A stretch of 64,000 nucleotides of DNA from contig CM074763.1 of the NCBI GenBank assembly GCA_037355855.1, positions 1,426,001 through 1,490,000 on the forward strand, in the 5' to 3' direction. The position numbers were made by a program, and so were the translations under genes. Below are positions 30,835 through 41,408 of this stretch, piece by piece. The stretch is from Pseudo-nitzschia pungens. Its lineage: Eukaryota > Bacillariophyta > Bacillariophyceae > Bacillariales > Bacillariaceae. Each line of letters starts with the position of its first letter. Position 1 is the stretch's first letter. Under the pieces are notes generated by a model. That model worked only from the letters and a program-made list of their open reading frames with translations. It was not told the DNA's origin and made no database searches.

Positions 30835-31614
30835 CTACCAAGTGTTTCTCTCTTCACCAAATCGTTCCGTGACGATAGTTTTTATGAAACGTTTTTCGAC
30901 GGCTCGATTGATTGGTTCCTTCTCGTCTTTGGTCATTTTTAGATACTGGTCATACGAAAACGACCCGCACTGGGTATTGTTATCGAGCTCATATTCCACG
31001 AGAGGCTGCATAATGATACTTCCACCCAACGATTTTAACCATTCGAGGTTGTACTTTATGATATTCGCGTATTCATATCGATCCAAGTCTCCCGGTTCTG
31101 TGCAGATTAGCATCTCCATCGCCCTGACCAGGTTTGTCACGGGATGAACGCTGATTTGACCGTATTGGTAGCAAATTTTCCGAATCAACTTGAGTAAGCC
31201 AATTACACACGATGAGGTTGAGATTTCTTCCCACTCCGAGTCAACCGCAAATCGCCGTTTGATTTTTCTGTCAATTTGACCCATGGTTAAGAAATAGATA
31301 TCGATCATATGTCTCTTGTATTCACTGAAGTCCTGCACCTTCCTCTTAACTTCCTCCTTGTACATAGTCACAGCCATTAACTTGGCGACGGTCTCGTTTG
31401 TCTCGTTGAGGAATTTCTTTGTGTAGTCTTCTTGACTTGGTATGCTTCGTGCCCACTCGTCACGAGATAATCTTTTTAGCTCCTTAATCGATGTTCCTAC
31501 TTTAGGATTGTACTCTACTCCGCCAAGATACTCGAGCCGTTTCTTCAACTCAATGTAGTGCTTTGGCGATGGGTTCTCCGGTATAGTGAATCCTTCCAAG
31601 TAGTCTTGGATCAT
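30835..31614 (-). CDS. Copia-type Gag-like protein, isolated
   Basis: 259 residues from the ATG at 31614; the frame stays open to 31767 without another ATG. The helical, charged sequence follows the pattern of copia/CoDi-type diatom Gag: IGLLKLIRKICYQYG, an Ala/Met helix, then YANIIKYNLEWLKSLGG. There is no zinc knuckle, protease, integrase or reverse transcriptase nearby and no LTR that I can see. It is therefore either a decayed retroelement piece or a captured gag gene. The coding start region overlaps a direct repeat of about 65 bp (31628-31755). The Gag assignment rests on pattern resemblance only. Confidence 0.5.
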   Translation of the reverse strand: MIQDYLEGFTIPENPSPKHYIELKKRLEYLGGVEYNPKVGTSIKELKRLSRDEWARSIPSQEDYTKKFLNETNETVAKLMAVTMYKEEVKRKVQDFSEYKRHMIDIYFLTMGQIDRKIKRRFAVDSEWEEISTSSCVIGLLKLIRKICYQYGQISVHPVTNLVRAMEMLICTEPGDLDRYEYANIIKYNLEWLKSLGGSIIMQPLVEYELDNNTQCGSFSYDQYLKMTKDEKEPINRAVEKRFIKTIVTERFGEERNTW

Positions 31615-31627
31615 TTTTCCGTTTTGT

Positions 31628-31755
31628 TTATTATAATATCGCAATGTTTCTTCTTGTACTTGTTCCTGGTTTGGTTTGGTGTGTGTTTTGTTGCGTAGGT
31701 CCTGATGTTTCTTCTTGTAGTTGTTCCTGATTTGGTTTGGTGTGCTTTGTTTTGC
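31628..31755. repeat. Two-copy direct repeat of about 65 bp
   Basis: The segment around TGTTTCTTCTTGTA.TTGTTCCTG.TTTGGTTTGGTGTG occurs twice in tandem at the 5' side of the gag-like frame, with small differences. Confidence 0.7.
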
Positions 31756-32217
31756 TGGGGGATACAACCGCCGTCAACGAAGATCGTATTAAGTCTAACG
31801 AGTGGCTACTAGTAGTTATAGGTGCTTGGATAACCCTGCTGAGTAGCAGAGAATGTCATAATATTAATTTAGCACCAGGACATGAGTTGTTTCGATTTGT
31901 CACTGTAATTTTACTTCATCACCATGACATCAGTTGGTTCGATTTGTCAGCCAATTATTTTACTTTTTCCATCGGTTTGCAATCTTCCAGAATGCTCTTT
32001 CAGTACGAGCACGAGTAAACCTTACGACAAAAGTAACTTGTGTAAGGGTTACTTGTAGATTGAAAAGATACCTAAAGTGCCGATACGGAATGAGAAACGA
32101 GATATTCAATGCTGTACCGTACTATGATTCCATGCGCCTTGATTTTTTTCCCTCTGACCACAGTAAGATCTTATGTACCAGGTATCATAGGAACGAATCA
32201 AAAGAACCTGGATTTAA

Positions 32218-32525
32218 GAATGTCAAAAAAACCCGGATGTATAAGTATAAATGTCAAACAAACCCGGATGTATAAGTGTCAAAAAACTCCGGATGTATAA
32301 TTTTAAATGTCAAACAAACCCGGATGTATAAGTGTTTAAAAAACCCGGATGTATAATTTTAAATGTCAAACAAACCCGGATGTATAATTTTAAATGTCAA
32401 ACAAACCCGGATGTATAAGTATAACTATCCAAAAATGCCGGATGTATAAGTATAACTGTCCAAAAAACCCGGATGTATAACTGTCCAAAAAATCCGGATA
32501 TAACTGTCCAAAAAACCCGGATGTA
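32218..32525. repeat. CCCGGATGTATAA minisatellite
   Basis: Around eleven copies of a core close to AAACCCGGATGTATAA, separated by variable AT-rich linkers such as TTTTAAATGTCAAAC or GTATAACTGTCC. Unit length changes along the array from about 30-35 bp to about 20 bp. Confidence 0.85.
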
Positions 32526-32900
32526 CGGATTGATCAAACTGAAGTAACTTGCTTACGGTAGCAGATTTCTGTGAATCAGAACTCATTCATGACTGATTTC
32601 ATTCAGTCCAAGAAAGGGTTCTCGCCTTCTTCTACCGTACGCTCATAAGGTTTACCGTAACTTACCTCGTACGAAGTAGAAGTATGTCGGATGAAGACAT
32701 ACGCCCGCCCCATGGGTATGTGCGGTCACTTATGAATCATCAATCACTGATCAACTTGATTGAAACTATTACTAACATTTTCTTGAGATGAAAGATCTTG
32801 TTTTTGTATCGCACTTCTTGCTCCATGATCCATTCGTGACACGACAAACGACACAACCTGAGCCAAGACAGTTGAATTGGTATTGTAACCTGGGACCGGC

Positions 32901-32955
32901 AGTTTGTTAGTAGTCTGTTAGCAGTCTGTGAGTAGTCTGTTAGTAGTCTGTTAGT
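32901..32955. repeat. AGTCTGTTAGT 11-bp tandem repeat
   Basis: About five imperfect copies of an 11-bp unit close to AGTCTGTTAGT, 200 bp upstream of the oxidoreductase gene. Confidence 0.75.
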
Positions 32956-33161
32956 GCGGTAGCAATTGAATGTGTTGAATACCACTTCAACGTCTCAGGA
33001 GCGAAAAGAATTGTTATCTCATCGTGTCGTGTTCCATCAGGTGTAAGCAAAAAAGACGAAGACAACAAGGTTGGTAAGCCGCAGACGAAAACAAAGCGAC
33101 GTGAAGTGCAAGATCACAGTATTGGTTCGCACTCGGACAAACACGCAATATATTTTATACG

Positions 33162-34878
33162 ATGACAACGCCCGGTACAGAGAAAACAGCATGCGTTTCT
33201 GCGAACATCGCCGTGATTGGAGCCGGCTGGTGGTAAGTGGCATCATATTGGAAACGAAAGTGATCCTGCCGTCACCTGTCAAACTGTTCAACTCCTCCAC
33301 GATGAATCGGGTCCTTCTGCTACTCGATTTGATTGCAGCGACGAAAAAGGCTCCCAATCCCGTTTACACTGATGGTTATCAGAGGGATTCGAGAAACGAA
33401 CAGACAAGAAAATGTCGCTAGATGACAAGAAATGCTGATAGAAGGTGATGAGATTCGTGCGATCTTTGAAATTCAGCCTTTCCGGAGCATCATTACAGCA
33501 AACGGCAGTATGAATCGATTGAGAGAGACGTGTGCTCAATCGTTCGCTTGCGGTGATACTCACGCAGCTTTTTGTGTTGATCGATTCCCATTTGATTGAT
33601 GGTTTCTTTGCGTTTTGGAAAGGTCTCAAGGTTGGCACCTACCTGTGTTGAACAACAACCCGAGATCGAACCTTGTGGCAATCGTAGATACTTCGCCAAA
33701 ACCGGCATCTAAGCTCAATCCCGATCTCGAGCCCCTGTCTGCTTTGGCGGAAAAGTACAACACTCGCACCTTCACTTCGGTTAAAGAACTCTTGGGGGAC
33801 TCAGAGATTGGACCATCTTTAGATGGGGTGCTTGTTGCAACTCCTCACGCAACGCATTACTTGGTTGGAAAAGAATTGATTCAAGTCGTAAACGAACGGA
33901 AAAAGAACAAGGGCAAGCCCTTGCATATTCTGATGGAGAAACCCATGACGACAGACATCGAAGATGCTATGTATCTGCACAGTCTAGTGGAAGCAGAATC
34001 AGACGGGGACTCGCAATTTTGGCTCAACCACACCGCGAACTACCGAGCACAAACAGCCATTGCACGAAAGACAATCGCATCGGGAAGGCTGGGGTCCGTT
34101 CGTCACGTGACAGCGTCGTTTGCAAGTCCACTGAAGTGGATTTTTCTGGATCCGGAAAACGATGGATGGAACAAACCCACCGGAAACATGATTGGAAATG
34201 GGTTTGGGTGGGGGCAGTCCTCCCATCTCCTTGCCTTCCTCTTTCACATTCTACCAGATCTGACACCCCAAACCGTCTTTTGCCGCATGACCCACGCGAA
34301 AACTACCGGAGCCGATATTGCACATTCCGCTACTATTGAATGTCTCGATTTAAAATCCAATGAACTCGTGATAATGAATATGTCGGGGACGGCCTTGCTT
34401 CCCGGGGATCAGTACGCTGACCCACCCGTCGCCAAACTGGTCCAAATCGACGTGTATGGCGACGACGGCAGTCTCCACTACGCCGGCAACGACCTTGACC
34501 CCTCCAGTGGATCGCTGGACTACAGAGCAACGAATGGTGCGGTCGAAGTATTGAGTGATCGGTTTGAATTCGAGGCGTATGACAACGAAAACTACGGGCC
34601 GGAGTCCTTGCAGGATTTTGTGGAACTCTGTTGTGGTGGTTGCGGTGACGAACTTCCAACCGCCGGTGCCAACATCGTGGACGGCCTGGTAAGTACTAGA
34701 ATGCGCTACGCAACTCTATTGTATGAGAATCGCATCAACCGTCGAAACTCATTTTGTATTGTCAAATTGTTTCTGTTTCTTTTGCTCCTAGCGCTCTGTC
34801 CAAGTGCTAGACGCGATGTACAAGAGTCATGCCTCCGGACGAAGTGAAACCGTTGTGCCAATTCCGAGCGAGAACTAA
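33162..34878 (+). CDS. Gfo/Idh/MocA-family NAD(P)-dependent oxidoreductase
   Basis: Three exons (33162-33232, 33623-34688, 34792-34878) give 407 residues; phases agree at both junctions. The dinucleotide-binding N-terminus ANIAVIGAGWW spans the first intron and is followed by SQGWHLP. LDGVLVATPHATHYLVGKELI and the HILMEKPMTTD motif (EKP lysine) are diagnostic of the family. The C-terminal domain begins near FWLNHTANYRAQ. Members oxidise or isomerise sugars, inositol or biliverdin-like substrates; the substrate here is not predictable. No targeting peptide is evident. Confidence 0.88.
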
Positions 34879-35100
34879 AATGCGACGGCTTTGATTCGTC
34901 TATTGTCGGCTTGTTGCTTTGAATATTATTGTATTCGAAAAAGTACTGTAACTCCGCATTACTTCTTTATTCCGACCGAAGCACTGAGCGTTTCCCCAAG
35001 ACTTTCTGTGAGAATTACAGCTATGACCAACACAGCACCGAACAACAGGTAACCATAACTCCATAGCGACGACGGCGGTCTCGTTGCACCCTCGCTGTCG

Positions 35101-35970
35101 TTACGTCGTCAAAAAGAGTTGCATCAGCCCCTGAATGTACATTAAAACTTCTTTCGTTCCTAGCTTCGATTCGCCATAGATTCGATCCACGAATGAGATC
35201 GGAACCTCGTTCACCTTGAAGCCAGCCTTTTTCGACCGAACAATGATTTCCATCTGGAAGGCGTAGCCCTTGCACTGGATCTGGGGAAGAATTTTTTCCA
35301 ACACCTTGCGCTCGTACAAGCGAAAGGATCCGGTCAGATCGGACACACCTGGATTGAGCAAAAAGTCGGCAAGGAAATTCGCTCCCTTGCTGCGTGTAGA
35401 TGTCGGTGTTTGTTTGCGTACCCAAGAAAAAGACACCGTGTGTGAGTGAAACGAAAGACAGGGCCACAAACGACGCATCGACAGTAGCAGGAACAAACAC
35501 AGCCAGCAGCAACAAACCCAATGTCATTCGAACATAAACTAAACGTACCTCGTCAATTTTCGTTTCAAGTCCCAGCCATACACACCCCCTCCTTGAGCGT
35601 ATCTCGTTCCCGTGACGATCTCTACCTTTGTCTCGTCCATGAGCTTGACCATTTGTGGAATGAATTTGGGATGGTGCGAGAGATCGGCGTCCATCAGAAT
35701 GATCCGGTCTCCCCTTGCTGCCTTCAAACCCGCAATATAGGCGGTTCCGAGACCGAGTTTTCCCTTTCGAGAGACGATCTGGACGTGCTCCTCTCCGTAG
35801 GATTTCTGGATGGCCTGCGCGACTTCTAGCGTGTTGTCGGGCGAGGAATCATCGACGATCACCACCTCGTAGGAAAGCTTGGCCTCGTTGAATACCTTGT
35901 CGAGGAGGTAGTAGATGATGGGGAGATTTTCGCGCTCGTTGTAAGTTGGCAGAATCACTGAGTACAACAT
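35101..35970 (-). CDS. DPM1: Dolichol-phosphate mannosyltransferase subunit 1
   Basis: Exons 35970-35549 and 35389-35101 encode 236 residues. It transfers mannose from GDP-mannose to dolichol phosphate on the ER for N-glycans, GPI anchors and O-mannosylation. The GT2 features are [15 protein letters not shown] at the N-terminus, [21 protein letters not shown] (the metal-binding DAD) and [23 protein letters not shown] and IYGESKLG complete the DPM1 signature. There is no C-terminal membrane span, as in the human-type soluble catalytic subunit that needs DPM2/DPM3. The ATG at 35970 is chosen because the upstream extension lacks an ATG. Confidence 0.95.
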
Positions 35971-36778
35971 GGCTTCGAATGGGAAAAAAGACCAGTTTGG
36001 TGTTTCTGATTTCAAATGGTTTTGTTGAATGGTTGGCCGCTTTGCTGATTGATTCCGATGCGATGGATTATCGAGGTTATCGTTAATTGCCAGACTATTA
36101 TTACTACGGTATGGTGAGTTAGATGCAAGATTGTTCTTGTGTGTCTCGTGTTGGTTGTCGACTTCTCATGTCTGGTCGAAAGCAATCAACTTTCAATAAT
36201 TATGTCTTCCGACAACTCTTCAACTCCTTCCACCATATTATTAAAAGATGTCGTCTGTCGTGCCTCCTCTGATGAGCCTATGGGCCCTTGGGCCCAGGTG
36301 TTCTTGGTTCTCTTCGTGTTCTCTTCGTTTTCGTCACAATCATAACAAGAAGATAGCTTGGACCTTTTTTGATAGGCACATAAGATACATGGATATGTGA
36401 AGTATGATAAAAAACGGTATGATGTCAAACAAAGAGGGGTAAAGATTGGAATTTCATGTTTTTGGGTACGAAATTTACTGGGAAGGACTTCCGTGTACGA
36501 GTGGTGTTTCTTCTGTTGAAAGAGAACCATAATCTCTCAATCAACAAAACATCACCGGTGGTGTCATCGACGATCTGCCCAAATGAACACAAAATGGTTC
36601 TTGTTCTTTGTCGTTGACACTCGACTCTCACTTTCGAAACTTCGAGAATACGCTTGGCCAAAGCATGATTGGGAAGTCAGGCGATGCCAGTCGGGTCAAT
36701 GGGAAGTGCGTGCCATGTCCAATAGATTGTTGACTCTTTAAAAACAACAATTCGAACCAACCAAAGCTTGCTTGCGCG
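35971..36778. other. Divergent promoter region, DPM1 / riboflavin synthase
   Basis: About 800 bp with no supported gene. It must hold both promoters. Confidence 0.45.
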
Positions 36779-37873
36779 ATGACGAAGGTTGCGACAAGGA
36801 CGATGTGTTCCGTGGCCGTCGTTGCTCTTGCATCGGCCTTCCGTTCCTGCTGGCAGTCCTCCCTTGCGTATGCACCAGCTCCAAGGCCATTGTCGGTGTT
36901 GCACGTTCTGCGATCCTCTGCCGACGACACCGTATCCGACGTGTTTTCCGGAATCGTCGAAGAAACCGGAACAATCATCGACATACAAGAACGAGGGGAC
37001 ACTGCCACGACCTCGTGGAACGATTCTTCGAGGGGACGCATCGAGTGTACGATCCGCGGTGACAATGGTGTCGTTGCAAGGGGAGCCTTTCCCGGATGCG
37101 GCATTTGTGTCAGTGGTTTGCGTTTGACGACAACCGCCATCGATCCGTCACGAAACGCGATCACCGTCGTCTTGGCGTCGGAGGAAACCCTCGACAACAC
37201 CTGCTTTCGGTCCCTGCAACGAGGGCAGGTCGTGAACTTGGAACGCGCGAACCCGGTTGTTGGAGGAAACCTCGTTCGGGGATGCGTCGACGGGACCGGA
37301 ACGATTGTCGAGAATCGCGCGGTGGATGGCGAGGGGTTGCAAATCAAGGTCGACGAACGGTTTGTCGATGGCGTGCTTCGTCGCGTGGCGCCGGGTGGCT
37401 CGGTTGCTATCGATGGCGTGTTGCTGGGTGTCACTGGTGTGGATCGGATGGAGCGAATCGTTTGCGTCGTGCCGGCGACACAAACGCAGAAGAAAGTCGC
37501 CCCGATTCAAAAGTCGATCGGCGAAAAAGTCAACATGGAGGTCGGCATCCATTGTTGCGAGTCGGCAATGGCATCTGTGTTTTCATCGCGACTCGACGCC
37601 CTGGAAGCCAAGGTAGAGATGTTGGAGCGGAGATTGTCACGAGTTGGTGGAAGCAAGGGCAGGATACACGACAAGGATTTCGATCAGTCAAGAATGAAAT
37701 CCTCCGCAAGAAACGGGAGGATGATTCAAGAAGCAACACCAAACTTTGGAAATTACATTCAGGAAGGAACCCCCGGTTACTCGAACCCATCGCTCTCTGC
37801 TGCTCGCCGCAAAAGAAAGGATGACGATGGCAACAAAGGAATTCGATTTGTCACGATTCAGGGCTCGTTTTGA
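36779..37873 (+). CDS. Riboflavin synthase (alpha-type), plastid-targeted, long C-terminal tail
   Basis: The enzyme dismutates two 6,7-dimethyl-8-ribityllumazines to riboflavin. The first 20 residues form a signal peptide ending in ASAF (18-21), the cleavage motif of diatom plastid preproteins. Two lumazine-binding repeats follow. The first starts FSGIVEETGTI and includes ETLDNTCFRSLQRGQVVNLER. The second starts NLVRGCVDGTGTIVE and includes GGSVAIDGVLLGVTGVD. The first repeat is diverged where GxSIxVNGxCLTV is usual (GICVSGLRLTTTAI). After the catalytic part a basic tail of about 100 residues has a short coiled coil (RLDALEAKVEMLERRL) and ends VTIQGSF; this is unusual for the family. Length is 364, against about 210 for bacterial RibE. 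Confidence 0.9.
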   Translation: MTKVATRTMCSVAVVALASAFRSCWQSSLAYAPAPRPLSVLHVLRSSADDTVSDVFSGIVEETGTIIDIQERGDTATTSWNDSSRGRIECTIRGDNGVVARGAFPGCGICVSGLRLTTTAIDPSRNAITVVLASEETLDNTCFRSLQRGQVVNLERANPVVGGNLVRGCVDGTGTIVENRAVDGEGLQIKVDERFVDGVLRRVAPGGSVAIDGVLLGVTGVDRMERIVCVVPATQTQKKVAPIQKSIGEKVNMEVGIHCCESAMASVFSSRLDALEAKVEMLERRLSRVGGSKGRIHDKDFDQSRMKSSARNGRMIQEATPNFGNYIQEGTPGYSNPSLSAARRKRKDDDGNKGIRFVTIQGSF

Positions 37874-38333
37874 AACTATCCGAATCGTACTCGATGCTGT
37901 CGTCCTATGTCATCCCAAGTAACCGCCGACGAGCTTTGCGATCACTTTGTTTTCGCACTCGGAATCGTCGGAATGACACGAAACTCCGCATAACACCCAC
38001 AATTCTGAGCTGCCGTTACGACGACGGTGAGAAAGAGGAGTTGAGTTTACTCTGGCGAGCTTTTCATCCGCATGGATGCACTGTGTGAACTCCACTACAC
38101 GTATGTTGCTTTTGGAGAGTGTTTTGCAACTGGGATTTCCTTCAAACTAATACCTGGTGTCGTTATTTGCATGCAATTTAATTATAATATTGATATTATT
38201 AGTAATAGGATATGTTATGGTACAGTGAAGTAGTGGTCTATCGAATGTAAATTCTATCCTTTATAAATTTTGAGAACTCGATGCAATTCCCGGATCTTCG
38301 ATGTCTGCTTACAAAATTGCATTTCCCGCAATC
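37874..38333. other. Convergent intergenic region
   Basis: Holds the 3' flanks of riboflavin synthase and the zinc-motif protein. No gene seen. Confidence 0.45.
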
Positions 38334-41300
38334 TTATACTTCAACTGAGTTCTCTATCTTGGCCATCTTCGTCTTTGATTCTATATCCGGCGAGTCAGAA
38401 GGGGATCCAGAGCGTTTCGTTCCTCTACTTGTCGACGCAGCAGCCTCTTCAAAACCTGCCTCCATATGTTTCCCATCTGCTTTTCCCCCCGTTGGCGCTG
38501 CCTCACTTTCAGTCAAGTTTGATTCTTTTTCTTCCTCATTCGCTTCCTTGCTCTTGGTTGGGGTTGCGGCACCCTCCATTTCTGAGAAAGTAAAAGCTGC
38601 AACTGAATTGATCGGGCTAGATTCTCCCCCAGTTCGAATTCCGTCCTTGGTATCTACCAAACCAAGTGCCTTTGCCGCCAAGGTGTAGTACTTTCGAAGG
38701 ACAGAGCTCAAAGACGATGCTCCCTTTTGCATATTTTTCAGCTTTGCCTTCGTAGTAGCCGGTAAATTTGGACAAGTGTCTAGGTGCAATCGATGGAATT
38801 CTTTCACGGACTCATAAATTCCGCTGATGGAAAATGGATAGGCAATAGCATGACCAATCGCATCATTCCCCTCTGAGATCGCACAGTGAATGCAGCGAAT
38901 GCCAACCTGTCCCACGCTGATTGGGTATTTGCGGTCCGCCTTCGCAGCTGCCACATCCTCCTCGGTCGCACAGAAAACTTCAAGTTGCTTTCTTACATAA
39001 GAATCAATGTCCGACAACCACTCCTTGTCTTCTGGTATCGCAACAAGGATTCGAGATGATGGTGATGGTGGTCCCGATCTACCCAATGCAGACTGCGCGA
39101 GCGCCTTTGCTGCTTCTTTTGCTGACCGCTGAATAACGAGAATGGTTTCATCACTTGTCACTGTCATACTTCCCGAATGAGAGAGTTCTTCAATGCTTTT
39201 CTCTGGGCTCGTTTTGATTGACGGAACGGGTGGACGACTAGTTTCCGATGCAGCTGGTGCAGTGGCCGAAGACTCGACAGCGACGTCATCGTCCTGGGGA
39301 TCACCTTCATGCAACCGCCTCCACATTCTCCGAAAGAATATTTTCTGTGACCCGCGTGGAAGCTTTGACATTTGGTCTGGATGGCCTCGTTTCAATCGCA
39401 TGAGTGCATCCTTGACCGTTTGGGGACACCGTCGACATTTTAAGACGTGACCTGGTATTTCAGCGAAACTATTGGCAAGGCGATCCACATTACTCCAAAA
39501 GAATTTACGTGACATGGGCATGTCTGCACAATGTATACATTGCAATCCACCGTACCCAATCTTAATTTTTTCTCTCTTTCCTCCCCTCGTCTTTCTATCG
39601 TTCTCGGTAAATCGAACCAAGCGTAGTTGCTTCATGAGCCAAAAGAAGTAGTCCGTTAGCAACAAATGGTCTTCGTCCAAAACCAATTTTGGTATCGCTG
39701 CAGACGCCTGATCACGGGCGTAGTAATCTGTTTCGAAATTTGCTAAAAAAGACATTGTATCTTTCATCGAGTCGGGCGTGGCACCAGCATCACTAAGTCC
39801 ATAGGAAGGACCTCTGGAGCCTGCCTGCTGCATGGATGGCATCATTGGACCTCCTCCTCGTTCAGCGTAGCCACCCCTGCTGTCACCTTGGCCCAAAGAA
39901 GGAAGAAATCTACCACCATTGCGACTACCTAGGCTAGTATCCATAGAATGAGGTTGAGCAATACCGGGATGCAAGTGTCGATGCTGTCCAAAGCGGTAGC
40001 CAGCATCCTGATACGGTTGCATAAGTCCTGCAGGAGGATATTGCATGTGGGCACCCATTCCGCCGAGACTTGCTGCCGCTTCCCAAGAGGCATGTGGATA
40101 TGATAGCTGACCTGGCATAACCTGTTGCATTGAAGAAGGATTTGCATAAGCTGGAACCGCGCCAAAGGATGATTGTTCAGATGGCATAACAACACGCCCG
40201 GGTGGCGCAGAAGAAAGGCTTTGCTGCCGGTAAGCCTGGCACACACTTAGGTGCTGGTCGATAAAACTGTCAGGAGGGTGAACTCCTGAATGAGACGCCC
40301 ATATCGACTTCGCGTCACGTGAATTATGGGGCACGTAACTGCAGTACTTGCAATGCCACGTTCTGTCGCTCTCTTGGTAAAAGGGGAAGTTCGGAGAAAA
40401 CGGATCAGTTCGGGGGTTTTGTTGCATCCAAGATGGCCTGTTTTGTATGGATGATGTAGCAGCAGAACCAATAAACTCTATCCCCAATTTATTGTTTCCT
40501 TGTTTCGCAATTTCCAGTCGTCGACACAGATCAACGCAGTAATCGATCAAGGCCGACCTACTAGCCTGCTCCTTTGCGACGGCGTTGCCCTCAGTCGAAG
40601 CTACAATCCCCATTTCACGTTGCTCTCTGCATGCTGCCTTTACGTCGGAATGCGTCATCCCGCAGGATATCAAATGGTGATCCGAAAGCTTCCTTACACA
40701 GTCCCCTACGGAATCGATGTCAACAGGAAATATAATTGCACCTGGTGTAGTGCTAATGGGGTTCCCCAAATTATTGTTGCTCCCGAAACCGCAATTTCTG
40801 CATCGAATACCAACTTGTCTGAGTTCAATTCGATTAGCATCACCGCTGCTGCGTTCGTATTCGGCAATGACCTCTGGCGTGGCCTCGAATAGCTCAATGT
40901 TCTGGCATGTCACTTGATCTAATCCATGGAGCCTTGATATCATTGGATCGGTAGGGGAATCGACGAGAGGAAAACACCGCGTGCTTGCTGCTATTTGAGC
41001 CGTAGGCAACAATCCTCCCATCGCAACGGACTTTTGCGGATAAGCTGCTTCCGCACCGGCGGCACCTTGTGCTGGAGCCATTCCTCTGTTGTATCTTCCA
41101 TAGGAGTCTGTTCGTGAATATGCATATGCTTCTGCCACGGTTGAGCCTGCTAAAGGTCCCATCCCACTCGTAAAACCGTGACGATGTGTTGGTTGCTGTT
41201 GTTGTTGTTGTTGTAAATAATAGCCGGGGTATTGTTGCGGCAGGCCTTGCTGCTGTTGAGGACCAAGGTATCCCATTGATTGCCGTGCCGATGCAATAGA

Positions 41301-41408
41301 AAGCGCTTGTCGACACTGAGTTTGTTCGTGTTCGATTGCTTCATCAAGAGTATCGTGCTGCAAGCCACAGTAATCGCAGGCAAAAAAGCCTCTGGACTGA
41401 GTTGGCAT
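38334..41408 (-). CDS. Large protein with repeated CxxC zinc-like motifs, diatom-type
   Basis: A single-exon protein of 1,024 residues starting at the ATG 41408. It begins with a finger-like CDYCGLQHDTLDEAIEHE...C unit, then a Gln-rich stretch. Three further segments share a V/L-G-I-R/Q-C-x2-C pattern: VGIRCRNCGFG, GGLQCIHCADM and VGIRCIHCAIS. Each is followed by Phe, Ser, Leu and distant His/Cys residues (HVLKCRRCP, RLHLDTCPNL). Another unit, HCKYCSYVPHNSRDAK...H...C, lies between. In the middle is a conserved-looking block around LLLTDYFFWLMKQLRLVRFTE. The C-terminus is acidic/Ser-rich and ends in a basic patch (TKMAKIE). This suggests a nuclear DNA- or protein-binding factor, but I do not recognise the family. 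Confidence 0.8.
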   Translation of the reverse strand: MPTQSRGFFACDYCGLQHDTLDEAIEHEQTQCRQALSIASARQSMGYLGPQQQQGLPQQYPGYYLQQQQQQQPTHRHGFTSGMGPLAGSTVAEAYAYSRTDSYGRYNRGMAPAQGAAGAEAAYPQKSVAMGGLLPTAQIAASTRCFPLVDSPTDPMISRLHGLDQVTCQNIELFEATPEVIAEYERSSGDANRIELRQVGIRCRNCGFGSNNNLGNPISTTPGAIIFPVDIDSVGDCVRKLSDHHLISCGMTHSDVKAACREQREMGIVASTEGNAVAKEQASRSALIDYCVDLCRRLEIAKQGNNKLGIEFIGSAATSSIQNRPSWMQQNPRTDPFSPNFPFYQESDRTWHCKYCSYVPHNSRDAKSIWASHSGVHPPDSFIDQHLSVCQAYRQQSLSSAPPGRVVMPSEQSSFGAVPAYANPSSMQQVMPGQLSYPHASWEAAASLGGMGAHMQYPPAGLMQPYQDAGYRFGQHRHLHPGIAQPHSMDTSLGSRNGGRFLPSLGQGDSRGGYAERGGGPMMPSMQQAGSRGPSYGLSDAGATPDSMKDTMSFLANFETDYYARDQASAAIPKLVLDEDHLLLTDYFFWLMKQLRLVRFTENDRKTRGGKREKIKIGYGGLQCIHCADMPMSRKFFWSNVDRLANSFAEIPGHVLKCRRCPQTVKDALMRLKRGHPDQMSKLPRGSQKIFFRRMWRRLHEGDPQDDDVAVESSATAPAASETSRPPVPSIKTSPEKSIEELSHSGSMTVTSDETILVIQRSAKEAAKALAQSALGRSGPPSPSSRILVAIPEDKEWLSDIDSYVRKQLEVFCATEEDVAAAKADRKYPISVGQVGIRCIHCAISEGNDAIGHAIAYPFSISGIYESVKEFHRLHLDTCPNLPATTKAKLKNMQKGASSLSSVLRKYYTLAAKALGLVDTKDGIRTGGESSPINSVAAFTFSEMEGAATPTKSKEANEEEKESNLTESEAAPTGGKADGKHMEAGFEEAAASTSRGTKRSGSPSDSPDIESKTKMAKIENSVEV

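Larger units (their letters stand above)
31756..33161. other. Repeat-bearing intergenic region
   Basis: Apart from the two tandem repeats listed separately, I see no gene in this 1.4 kb. Confidence 0.45.

Noticed and set aside
32218..32525. CRISPR-like repeat-spacer pattern
   Set aside because: Eukaryotic nuclear context, spacers are themselves repeated, unit length varies, and there are no cas genes; it is a minisatellite.
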